Below, in pieces: positions 35,201 through 46,500 of a stretch of 64,000 nt of DNA. The position numbers and the translations under genes are program-made. Source of the DNA: Enoplolaimus lenunculus (lineage: Eukaryota > Nematoda > Enoplea > Enoplida > Thoracostomopsidae); assembly GCA_030248215.1 (NCBI GenBank), contig JASANG010003141.1, positions 62,001 through 126,000 of the forward strand, in the 5' to 3' direction. Every line of letters starts with the position of its first letter. The first letter of the stretch is position 1. The notes under the pieces are model-generated. The model saw only the letters and a program-made list of their open reading frames with translations. It was not told the DNA's origin and ran no database searches.

Positions 35201-36449
35201 TGCACAGTGAGACATGGTGGTTATCTGTATTAACTAATGATTTTCCACAGTTTCAGTACAGTATCGTGAAGCAAAACGGGTTCACCAGCTAGAACGAATA
35301 GCAACCTCTGCCGTTGAAGCATTCGCTAAAGACGAACTTGTGATTAGAAGGCGTGGTCTGCGAGGAATTATGAAGAAAGCACTAAAGAAAGGAGGTATGC
35401 GTTTAGAATATATATTCGAAACACCCTCGTTCAAATAATGTAATTTTGCTCATCAGCTAGTTTGTCTCCTTTTACTTTCGAAAACTGTTCACACATCAAC
35501 CACTGTACTGCTGTGACCCGAATATTAGGGGACTGATATTTATTTGGTCTCTCCAAATGGCACCTCCTGTTATTCGGTTGCGGACTGTTATTTATTTTTA
35601 ACGTGATCTCCGCCAACCCTCGTTACTGATATACATTCGGTATTGTAACTATCCGTTGAGTTCAACGTTTCTTTCCCTTGTATCAAAAGCTTGAGCGATA
35701 ATGCAAGGTTATACTTAGAAATAACTTTCAAAACTTAAGTACGCTTTAAGGTTTCGAACTCTGCTTTATTTGGTCCTGGCGTCATATTTATGCACAATTA
35801 GGTATAGACATTTATGGGCTTTAATTAGTGTATAGAGACTCTATTCGAGTACGGACTTTTTATTACGGAAACGGACTCCATTGATTGGGACTCAAAATCG
35901 GGTCCCCTCTTATTACTTCCTGTTATTACCCAAATGAGAGAAGTGTAAAGAGAGCGGTTTTCATCTTGAATATGTTTTAATTAAATTTCTATGTTACCAA
36001 AGTAGAAGGCTAGTTCTGTCCAAAATAACATAAAAAGAAGTTTGCTGGGTCCAACGTACAAAGAATCAAATAAAAATAAATCAACCTTAACCTAATAACC
36101 GAGTACGTTCCCTCTGGAGAGGTAAAAAAATTATTCACCTCTCTCGTCTATTATTCGGGTCACTATAGTATTAGCTCAAATCTTACCTTGAAATTACTTG
36201 TCAGAGAAAATACCTACTTTTTTTGCCTAGGTTTACGCACTTTAGGATTAACAATTCTTTTTGCGCTTAATTTTAGCAATATACTTAATCTAGAAGTGCG
36301 GCACTTAAAAGTAATAGTGGTTATGTTTAGCTTGCGCCGTAACTACTAAATGTGCAGTTGAATCAAATTTTATTGTCCTTTTGGCAGTGAAACCACTTAG
36401 AGTAAACTCTGCCTGTTGCTTTTCAGATAAACCAGATGGAAAGAAATAA
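29266..36449 (+). CDS. STUM: Stum/SPEC3-family membrane protein (mechanosensory transduction mediator stum homologue)
   Basis: Stum is a conserved two-helix membrane protein needed for proprioceptive mechanosensing in Drosophila. Core exons are 32633-32840, 33502-33690, 35251-35394 and 36427-36449, joined in phase. Together they encode a Lys/Glu-rich lead, then the family core: HSAIPFLPLSAAVICC, LIPGLGTILSGLFG (first membrane segment), and LLVGWFWSIAWG ending the second. A basic tail ends KKGDKPDGKK. The intron after 33690 uses a GC donor (GCAAGT). If not spliced, the frame stops at 33710. The third core exon has two acceptors 6 nt apart, both in frame. A first exon is proposed at 29266-29346 or -29367 (MKRKALKKTTKAEKANSDD...), phase 0; this part is inferred. 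Family identity is strong, the 5' end weak. Confidence 0.82.
29380..30326. mobile_element. CAGGGTGCAACCGG-family MITE split by a nested element
   Basis: The left end is CAGGGTGCAACCAGAATT and the right end CCGGAATTCCGGTTGCACGCTG. Both inner sides carry ACCGGAACCGGAA tracts. The element at 29583-30118 is inserted into it; without it this copy would be about 410 bp. It lies in the proposed first intron of the Stum-like gene. Confidence 0.75.
29583..30118. mobile_element. PIF/Harbinger-like MITE with TTA target duplication, nested
   Basis: Inverted ends TGGAGCATCCACGTTATAAC and GTTATAACGTGGATGCTCCA are flanked by TTA on both sides (29580-29582 and 30119-30121). A 3-bp TWA duplication is typical of PIF/Harbinger elements. 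The interior is 535 bp with no transposase and has short internal repeats around GGGACAAAACA. It interrupts the older ACCGGAA element, so it is the younger of the two. Confidence 0.75.
31300..31697. mobile_element. Non-autonomous DNA element with TGTAGTGRCCCGAATA ends
   Basis: The left end is AGTGTAGTGACCCGAATAAG and the right end CTTATTCGGGCCACTACAGT, inverted copies. Flanking TA on each side would fit a Tc1/mariner-type TA duplication, but this is not certain. A longer copy (35508-36168) shares ATATCCGGTATTGCAACTGT-like and CATCAAAAGCTTGAGC blocks. No ORF. Confidence 0.7.
32915..33113. mobile_element. MITE with telomere-like TTAGGC interior
   Basis: Ends are CCATGTTACTTTTAGGGACG and GGCCCTAAAAGTAACATTGG. 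The interior has TTTAGGCTTAGGTTTAGGCT, a run of degenerate TTAGGC units. A TATATAC-like sequence stands on both sides. It is in a Stum-like gene intron. Confidence 0.8.
33848..34068. repeat. 21-bp tandem repeat (CTCTCAATCCTCGCTCATGCC) in the Stum-like gene intron
   Basis: About ten copies of a 21-bp unit with small variants. Because 21 is a multiple of three, both strands show open frames (SILAHAL-type and RGHERGL-type repeats), which are artefacts. It lies shortly after the GC donor at 33691. Confidence 0.9.
34359..34579. mobile_element. GAGTC-rich foldback MITE, probable TA target duplication
   Basis: Almost the whole 221 bp is an inverted repeat of two ~100-bp arms with a short centre. 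The arms share AATGGTGAATCAAATTGACT and GGCTTTTCCTGACTACA. The interior repeats TGAGTCAAATTCGACTC themes. TA stands at both ends (34357-34358 and 34580-34581). A half copy is at 2786-2884. No ORF. Confidence 0.8.
34727..34917. mobile_element. MITE with telomere-like GCCTAA interior
   Basis: Left end GGCCAACTTTACTTTATGGG and right end CCCCTAAAAGTTAAACATGG plus GCC. The interior has CCTAAGCCTAAGCCCAAGCC. It is inverted relative to the copy at 32915, and both are in the Stum-like gene introns. Confidence 0.8.
35508..36168. mobile_element. Longer copy of the TGTAGTGRCCCGAATA-ended element
   Basis: Left end CTGCTGTGACCCGAATA and right end TATTCGGGTCACTATAG, again flanked by TA. It shares interior blocks with 31300-31697 and is about 260 bp longer. 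It occupies most of the last intron of the Stum-like gene. Confidence 0.7.
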
Positions 36450-37531
36450 CGCAATGCGATCGGCATATACGCTCGAAAGAAGATAATTTTATTCCGATAT
36501 ATTATAGAATGGCAATAAAAAATAATATCAATATACGTATGTTAATTTAAGGCACCCATGAAGCTTATGCTTTAGACTTACTTTTTGCTTCGGCTGAGGC
36601 TTAGTTAACGTCTTATGCTCACGCTAGGGCGTAAACGTAGGCTTAGGAATATGTTTACGTTACGCCCCTCAAAGAGTTGCACTGGCCATTTAAACAGACC
36701 GAAGGCTATGCAATAAAACAACGACAGACAAAAACCAAAAACGTTAAAAGTTTCTCAACCAGCAATAATATATTATAAAATGCGTTCACGAAACTCGCCA
36801 ATTATTAAAATTCCCGAAAGACAAACTACGCTTTTTCTATAATCGGAATACCAAAGTATTGGTATGAAATCTGTTCACAAGTAAACGTTTGCTGAATCTG
36901 CGAAGTGCGAATGAGAATGCCAAAAAAGGAATTTATATTATGACGGTTACACCATAAAAATGGGTCAAATTTCAAGCACAAGTTACTTTGTTTGAAATAA
37001 TAACAAAAATGCAGTCGCTTATTCCTCAATTACAATGGCAAATAGATAGAAAATGGCCTTGGTCAAATAATAAAAACCTAATCCTGGATTTTGCTGGTCC
37101 TATTATAACATCTCACACAATGGCGGATCTATGGGGGGTCACCACGGCCGTGCCCCCCAACAGCATTTCAACAAAAATTATATAGAGTCAGGCAGTTCTA
37201 ATTCAAAAACGGAAACAGATGTTGCTGAAACTGACTGGATTTTGCTTTTTCAAACCTGAATTGGCTTCCGAATCCGAGCCTTTAAATTTGTGCCTGTCTG
37301 AAACCAAATCTGAACGTATGTTGCCACCCTGTTGTTTAGATCTAAATTGTGTTGATGCGTTAGTTTTATTGTGATTCATCTCAATTGAACGAACGTAAAT
37401 AAGTCAATTTTACGGCAATAGTTCGTGGTTTGTGCGTGGGTCAAAAATAAGTTTATTACCTGTGAAATTCCCCCATTTTGAGGTCCTGGATCTGCCACTG
37501 ATCTCACATGTTACGAAAACGTTGATAACAT
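36450..37531. other. Intergenic between the Stum-like gene and gephyrin (convergent)
   Basis: The two genes converge here, so both 3' UTRs are expected. About 36543-36690 is a degraded copy of the telomere-like MITE (GCTTAGGAATATGTTTACG, ends near GGCAC and TGGCC). Near 37120-37165 is a GC-rich GGGGGGTCACCACGGCCGTG stretch. No ORF of interest. Confidence 0.6.
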
Positions 37532-40500
37532 TCAAATTCTGTCCACTACTAATGCGTCAACAACAGTACCTTTTGCTAAATAACTCTTCCCGTCAACTGA
37601 AGGATCTTGTGTCGACGGCAGTATAATAAGCAAATTAGCACCACTAGTATTGAGTAACCGACTACTAATTTGATTTGTATCGCAGCTGATTGCCAAAGGA
37701 ACCTGTCCTAAAATTAACTGCTAATAAAATATCTCTAAAATTGAGTGTATTATATTCTTCAATATACACGATCAATGGCTCAATTCGAACAACAACTATA
37801 AAAGTAACCGAAACATGTCATCTATGAAAGCTTTTTGAAGAACAGAAAAAACTTTTATGAAAAAAACCCAAAACAGTTTTGTTATTGAAATTAAGATTGT
37901 CGATTATTTTATTAATCAGCGCTCAAGCGTCTTATTCACGTTAATTGCGTGTGGCAAACACAATCATTAACACAGCTATAACCATAAACAAATTATGAAA
38001 GTCTACACTAACCTTCATGTGGTGATGTATCCAGTACAGCTCTATGATATTCTGGTCTTGGATCTAACGAACAGTCGTTAGCCAACTTAAACCAAACATT
38101 TTACACTTTTCAAAATATAACGTAATGTTATATGCTGCTTAATATTAATCTTTGGCAAATATCCGAGCTCCTGCTTTTGCTTGTTACGTGTAACGTGTCA
38201 TCAGTTACGCAAGATAAGAAGAACGAAAGGTTGTATCGAGGTTTACAAAGCATAACATCTATTGTTATGGCGTCGAAATATATGGTAAAAACGACATCCT
38301 ATCAAATTCATAAAACTATGCAGCACTGCAAGGAAATGAAACTAATTCTGATGACTTGGTCAGTTTTGTGCGGTACGTATGTTTTATTCAGGTAAAACGT
38401 TCTTCACAACTACAATGCGTATCCGCTGGACTAACACGCGGTTAGAGATATATTTTGGCCAAGGAATATTTTGCCAGAAGATTTATTGTTAACATATTAA
38501 TACAAACATTAAACAGTAAATTGCCGTTATTAGTCTAACAGGCTCTTGGTAAAACTAACTTGAACACGAATCCGCGTATTTTCAAATTTGTCAACGCCAG
38601 ACATTTTTCTCAACGCTGGTAAGACATACAACTGCGACGTTACCCATGCTGATACCGGATTACCTGTAACGTGTATTTTTCGTAAAAATAAAAATTGCAG
38701 ACATCAGTGGAGTGCCAAAAGAAAAATACTCAACAAGTTACATGCATACCAAAATAGTAGTGCAAGCAAGTGTGGATAATCGCAATTTAACAAGAGTGGC
38801 AACTGGGTACATTCTGAGTAAAAAAAGAAATGTACCCAGCACAAGCTGCAAGGTTGCTCTGTTAATATTTTTAAAAAGCGCACAAATTTTGTGTTCCAAG
38901 TGACAAGTACCCCCAAGTGAGGGGGTCGGATAAGCGAAAAATGCAACGCGCGCAGGTACTTTTCGTTCCATACATTTTTAGATTAGTTTGTTTAACACTC
39001 TTGTTTAGAGTCAGCATCGACTCTTGGTGCAAGATGTTAAAGATATAACAAAACAAAACACAATCTACATAGATTGGGTACTACATGACAGATCTTATTT
39101 ATACATACATCAATTTAACAAGCTAACGATCGCGACTTTCTTTATGGTTTTTCATTGTAAGAAAGTTTACTTAACAAAATGAATAAACGCAACGCAAAAC
39201 ATAACAAGTCGACATACCTGGCAGTGCAAATACATACTTCAGTTTGCCATTTACTAAGCCGGTAGCAAATGTTGTTGGCTTTCTGAAATGACAACAGTGT
39301 CTCTTATATTTTATTTCCAACTTTCCCGTAGTCATTCATGTAAGCAAAAAAACGTAACCTACACAAAATGAACCACACTACAGACATCTTATTCGTTACA
39401 AACTATATGCCGAATAAGAGTAACTACTGCAGTTTTAGCCACACAAGATTCTGGTAAAAACGTAGATACTGTAAACATAATATATCCTGAAACATATCTT
39501 ATACTAGCTATTAACAGTCAGCATATATAAAATGCGCTAATGCTATGACCATTATCGTACTTTATCCGGGTTAACCAGATTTTCGGCAAATATGCTTGAT
39601 ATCGCTATGTGATGTGTTTTTGCTTCAAAATATACTATGTACACAGCGAAGTTGTCAGCTAGTTTAAGAACCATACAGTGAAAATACTAATGAAAGTACC
39701 CAGGTTTCATGAACACACGCGCGAAGTGTATCTTAAATCCAAGATCCGCCATCAATACTTGCTTCAAAAGATCCTGCAAATAAAGTTAATACCAAAAAAT
39801 TAAAATTAACAATGTTATTCGAAATCAATCACGATAAGGTTGATACAATCATCGCGTTTCGCCTGAAACAATTTGTCAAATAAGAATACTGAAACTACTC
39901 ATAATTTTTAAATAATTTTTTGGCATTTTATGAGAGATGAAAAGAATCACAAAAAATAACTAGCACTTGCGATCCAAACGCGCGCTAACAGCGATAAAAG
40001 CTGTCAATAACATGTTGCCACAATGTAATGAAAAAAGCAATAATTTAATAATTGGTGCTGCACAGACCCTAAAAACTTATAAGCTGTACCTTTTCACCCA
40101 TTGAAACTCCACCCGAAGTAATCAACACATCATGGTCTGCTAAGGCACGTTGAAATGCGCAGAACACTTTATCAGGACTGCAACACTTATTATAACACTA
40201 CTCACACAACACACATTCAAAAAGCCATCATAAACCATAGAATTTCGTGGTCGCCTCATAATGGTTGGTACTAATGAATTTAGTTGTTTCTCTTAAGTTA
40301 TCCGTTACGACGGATCTCTGAACAATATTCAAACTCAATCTTTAACATTCGTTTCATCAAATTCGCAAATCTACATTGTACACTGAAATTTAACACAACT
40401 TCACGAACATAAAATATCAATCATTATCAAAATACACTTTATTTCAACAATTTTTATATGTCAGTTAAGCTAAGCTCTTACTCGTCTGCAACAATGCCAA

Positions 40501-43500
40501 AATCAACACAATTGAAATTGTGTTCACCAAGTAAGCGTTTCAACATCGGACGGTTACTGTCTCGAATCTTGCCAAACTCAAGTTTACCACTAATACTAAC
40601 TTCTCCATCAACCAGCTATAAAAACATCACCGTTACAATCGTCAGGATGTAATAGGCCGTATAACTTTTGAATAAAAGAATGATGAGGGTGAAATTTAAA
40701 TATGTTTTTCGCATTTGGTTTGCCCTACTTTGGTGTTAATTTTCAGAGCCACTATTGCGGGAATTTGTCAGTTTAAAATCTGTTGCTAACAAGTTATGAG
40801 TGCTATTCCCATTTAGGACTATGGGCCCTGAAACAAGACCTCAATATGTGTTCTAATAAAGTGCTTGAAAACAGCATTTTTAGTAATATCTGAAAAAATT
40901 GGTCTATATACAGTAGATGGGCGCAAAACCCCACTTATACAATTTACGTGCAATTTGCGAATGCATATGTTAATATATTTACAGGCAGACTGTCCCCTCC
41001 CCACATTTCTGGAGAGACAAATCTGTAGTTTTAACAGACACGACATAATATCCTTCTACATCTTGGCTAGACGTCAAAACAATAATAATTATTGAATTCT
41101 TATTACTGACATACGTTTTCGGGTCTTTTAGGTTATCTCCCCAACCGGCGTTTGCACACAGATGGTTGAATTTTGAAAATTTTTGCATATTTGAGGTTCT
41201 CATCACCCGCAAATCCCTTGACCATATCCAACCTTTTTTGGCAAACGCCGGCCGGGGGACATAACCGAAAAGACCCAAGTTTTCACACATAACAGCATAA
41301 TATAAAGTATGTAGTAGTTATAAATGATAACGAACAAAAACAGATTAATACAATTTATCCAAACCACTTCTGTAGCCAAGCTACGAAAGCCGAAGATCAC
41401 TTTGACTATGCAATTTAAAACAGTGAACGCTCCATACCATAAGATATTAACTCCAAAAACTCACTTCATTACCAGTGGATGCAATTGCAACTTTTGGTCG
41501 AAGAAAGACTTCTACTGTTCGCACACCGCACGACACTAGGATGCCGTACTGAATAGAACCAATTTGCGTAAACTTTTCAAGGATTATTTGATTGCGAGAA
41601 ATATCCGATCCGACTGGCCTAAAAAGTATGCAAGTAGAGCTTGATACAGTCAGCACTAATTACGCCTCATTGATCAATGCGTAGTGCGCTAAATTCATTT
41701 CCACAACGAATAAAATTCCCACTAAATGTTCTACTTAAACTAAATTTACGAAGATATTTCAAAGAAACTCAATGGAAGAGATTTTGCATAAATCGAACCA
41801 GTTCAGTACAAAGCTGAAAGACATTTACATAAAAATTTTATAACAAGGCAAACGCTATATTAGCCTTTCAATATTAATTATGTCTGACTATTCGAAGCCT
41901 AGACACATTAAATGGCGCTAATTGCCGTACGACGATGAACGGCACAGCAAAAAAGTGTAAAAACAAATGGTCCTCTTGCTCCACCGCACGGCGCCGCAAG
42001 ACAAATATAACAGCTCTCCGACAATCCCTGCTTAGTTAACAGGCACATGACTATTACTTCTTTGTTGTATTGCAGTATAGTAAATATTGTGAAGGTTCAA
42101 AATTCAAAGCACGATGATGAACAGTCTAAAAAGCATTGGTTTTGTGACAAGCAATCGAGTATCCAAATCTCATCTCATCTTAAGGTGAACTAACCTAATA
42201 TCCTGATTTAGTTTTGGTACAACATTAATCGAAATCATTACTTCTTCTCCATCCTGAAACATGAACAGCATCAACTAAAAGAAACCATTGCAGCTATTGT
42301 TATACCTGATGAATAGACACTAAAACCTAGTGACTGTTTGAATCGAATCTGTTAACGAATTGCATTAGACCTACTCGATACAGCACTCAATACTGCATGT
42401 CGTCTTGCTGCAAATCTAAGCAATATTCTGATTTGCTCAAAACATGTCACAATGCTTTACCTTAATGCATAGAGTATAAACTTCTTTAACCTAAGCGATA
42501 TACACAAGATATTGTGAAAAATGCATAAGTGCCTTTTCTTCAATCAGCGCTGTATCTTCAACTTGCACTACAGCATCAGCTCCGTTTGGAACAGGTGCAC
42601 CAGTACTAATCCGAATACATTCACCGCTTTGCAGTTCCAGCTTGTCATACTGCAATGTAAACAAAATAGTAGCTGAAAAGGCGATTTTTTCAATGTAACG
42701 TTATGTAATTTAAGCTTTCAACTGAAAAACATTTAAGCCAAATAAAACATTCCAAAAACACAAACGCAAGAGAATATACATATTTTTAACAGTTAACAAA
42801 CGTTACGTAAATTAAAACAAACAATAAATGCAACACTCTTACCGTTTTTCCAGCATTAGCTACTGTAATAACTTTGCGTTCACCGACCCCGTCGCTTGCT
42901 TAAAAACGAACAAAGTAATGAAAACAAGTTAATATCCGCAACGTTTCATATACAACCATACAAGGCTACGTGACTTAACAATCCATACGTCTGCTAATAA
43001 TCTGCTGACCTTGAATTCAAACCAATTTACTAATGCTGGTAAAACTCAACATTACTTGGTAAATTAAGCGACAAACGTCAAACAATCCACGGTAATTTCT
43101 GAAAAAGACGGAGTATCAGAAACCGGACAATTTTATATTATTAACTTTATCTTGAAAACGAATTTCTAAACGTTATATTTCTAATAAACAAAAATTAAAC
43201 AAGATAGTGCACGAGTCTAAATCAGGCACATTACATTTAAAAACTTACCAATAACAGCATAACCGTCTTTGATTGAAGCCGGAAACGAAGGATGATTTTC
43301 CGGAGAACAGACATCTGATGCAAGCACCAAACCGAATGACTCTGAAAACCTTTAGCAATGCACAATCAAAAACCAAAAAGAAGAAACTACATGCGTTAAA
43401 TATACAATAACTTCACAGCAATAATAACGCTTAACTGGTGTACTTTCACCTATTTATTTAAAACTTATTATCAAATTTAGGTAAATCAAACAACCAGTTG

Positions 43501-46500
43501 ATCAGAAAACTGTGATCAGTTGCTTCCCAAGTGTTACCTTCATTACAACACAAGAGGTTACTTCTGCGTCATTTATAAAAAACCACTTAATCATGCTGCA
43601 CCTGAAACATCGATCTTTGTGGTTCCAAGTGTTGCAACATTACCAAGCACACAATTACTTGCTTCAGTGACATTAATCATCGGATACGGGGATTTTCGGT
43701 CTCTGTGGGCGGCAAATACTTTGACTCTGCCTGAAAAATATGGCAACATCAGAGGTAGTCACAGAGCGGGGTGTCTTGGACGGCCGCGTACCCCGAAAAC
43801 TGGAAAAATGTGAAAGTAGAACAACAGATTTAAAATATAAAAATGAAAGTTACTAAAGGCCCGCCTCCCATGAAATGAAGTTCTTCGACTGCCAGTGGGC
43901 GACATGCAAACAAACATTTTAAACTACCAGGTTGTATTCACATCATAGTTTACCTAATACATATAATACACTTAATTTCCTACTTAATTTGATAGCATGA
44001 TGCATCGTTTCTAAACGCGTCACACGAGAAAAGCAAAACTCATACGCGGTTTATGACCGCAAATGCAACAAAAAATAAGCTTTTTCACTTGTTGGTCAGC
44101 GTTCCGCCTTCTAAAAACATGGTGTATTTGTATAACGCAAAAAACAACCGCACAAAATTGCGTACTTTTCGCAGCGATCGTATCCGTTTCAGTGTTCGGC
44201 AATCCACAAAGCGCCGATGGCTTATCTTGAGCATGTAGACTAGAATGAGTTGATACGACACGTTCGCGTTTATCCCTGAGTAAGTCAACTGCATGAACAA
44301 GAACAGGACGCAGTACTTCAAAACACTCCTGAAATAGGTAAACTCATGCTTCGCAATAATAACGTCATAATCTGAATCTACGTTCAAAATATGGACTCAA
44401 ACTAGCAAGAAGGGTGATTGCTCGGTTAACGGTTCAACTGAGCGAGTCACTATGTCCCCAATGGAGGTGCCTACAAGAAGCTCTCCGAAACGGAGCGGGT
44501 GGGGATGTTACGCAGAATACCTCCGCGAACAAGGATGCACAGGCCGTATACGCAAACAAGGAGACTATTACGTCTGTACAATATATCCCATCGACCGAAA
44601 GCCAAAGAAGGAAATATCAAAGAAAACGAAGAATCTCAAGCGTGTTTTTGGAAAGCGGGGACGATGATGCAGTCGCTCGCCCTCGTAGTGCCAAACTAAT
44701 CAGACTGCTGTTATTGATTGCCGGTGACGTGGAACTCAACCCTGGCCCCCGATGGGAATGCCCAGTGTGCAAGAAGAGCTCGTTCAAAGGCTCGATTGGC
44801 TGCACAAATTGCAGGCGCTGGTATCACTACAAATGTGCTGGCGTGCTCAATTATGCGACGGCAAAGCAAACACCGATTTGGGCATGTGATGAATGTAAAC
44901 GAACAACACGTACTGCTCCAGCAAGTGCTCAAGGTACAAAACCAGGTCAGACACCCAGCCAAAGCATCAATCAAAAAGCCTTCAATGTGCTTCAATGGAA
45001 TGCCCGAGGTGTCAGATCCAAGGTCACGGAGCTTGATCACCTGTTGGAAACGCTGGAACCGGAAATAGTAATGATACAAGAAACCCTGCTGAAGAGTGGA
45101 ACAGACTTCAAAGTGAAAGGATACCAAGAACCCATTCGAAAAGATAATGAAGTGGCCAGAAACAACAACTAACAAAACCCGGTGGTGTCTTGATCACACT
45201 GGTTAAAGATGGCCTAAATTTCAAAGAAATCCGAAATGGAGTGTACAACAGCAGAAACGACAAAACAACGGAATGGCAAGCAATATCAGTCAACCTGAAA
45301 GACAGACCGCCTATCAAACTGGTCAATGTCTATGTCCCACCTATTATAAACTGCACCGACGACAATAGGACACAATTATTCGATCCAAACGGACTAATGG
45401 CAGACGAGTCTAAATTTCTGGGAGGCGACTTCAATGGTCATCATGCCATGTGGGACTCATTCCAACCGCAAAACAAAATTGGCAAACAAATGGTTGACTG
45501 GATGGATAACAAAAACATGATATCAATCAACAACAATACCGAACCGACCTTCTGTGGGTTTAACAACGCCTGTAGCAGTTCACCGGATGTCACGGTCATG
45601 CATACAAAATGGTTAGAAAAAGCAAAATGGAAAACGACGGACAGCATGGGTTCAGACCACAAGTCTATCCTTTGGTCGATCAATCTTATAAAACCAAAAC
45701 CAAGGCTTATCCGAAAAACAAGATGGTCATTCAAACCCGCAGCGCTGGAGAACTTTAGATCCGCGCTAGAAAGAAAACTGGAACGTTGGGAAATCAACGA
45801 AAACATCACGATCGCAAACAAGAACTTCAACGAAATCGTAATGACAGAAGCCAAGCGACACATACCGCGCGGAGCGGTGAAAGCTGCAAAACCATGTTGG
45901 AGTCAGGAAGCCCAAAATTTGGTCAATGCCCGATTCGATGCTTTGGTTAAAGCCAGAACCACCAAAAAGCCTGAAGACTTGGAAGACTATCAAAGGAAAG
46001 CCAATGATGCTAGATACAAAATCAGGCAAATGAAAAGAGACGCTTGGCGAGAAAAAGCAAGTAACTTCAACTATACAACAGAGCCTAGGACAGTATGGAC
46101 GATAGTTAAAGCAATTGATGGTAATCTACCAGCTGCGCCGTCTGGAAAACCGATGATCTCAGAGAAAGGCAGAGAATTGAGGACAGATGCAGCGAAAGCA
46201 GATGAATTTTGCAGAGTGTACTCAAAGGTCAGCAAATTGGAAAAGTCGAAAGAAGATAAAGTACACGAATAGAATATCAGATCCCGTGTAAAAAATGGAA
46301 AAGCAACGATCGTTGAAGAAGACATGCTTTTCAGCCTTAGTGAATTGGAGGCTGCGATATCAGAACTGAAAAGTGGTAAAGCAGCCGGAATCGACGAGAC
46401 CACCAACGAAATGATCAAATCTTTCGGCGAAAGAGCTAAACGCGTGCTGCTCGAGTTATACAATCGATCATGGGACAGTGGTGATGTACCAAGCTGCTGG

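Noticed and set aside
40458-40652. Plus-strand 64-codon ORF
   Set aside because: It is the antisense shadow of a gephyrin exon (40482-40615), which has correct splice sites and family motifs.
44414-44453. First 13 codons of the LINE's leading ORF as part of the element protein
   Set aside because: The ATG at 44414 lies in flanking DNA left of the 14-bp target duplication, so these codons are not part of the element.
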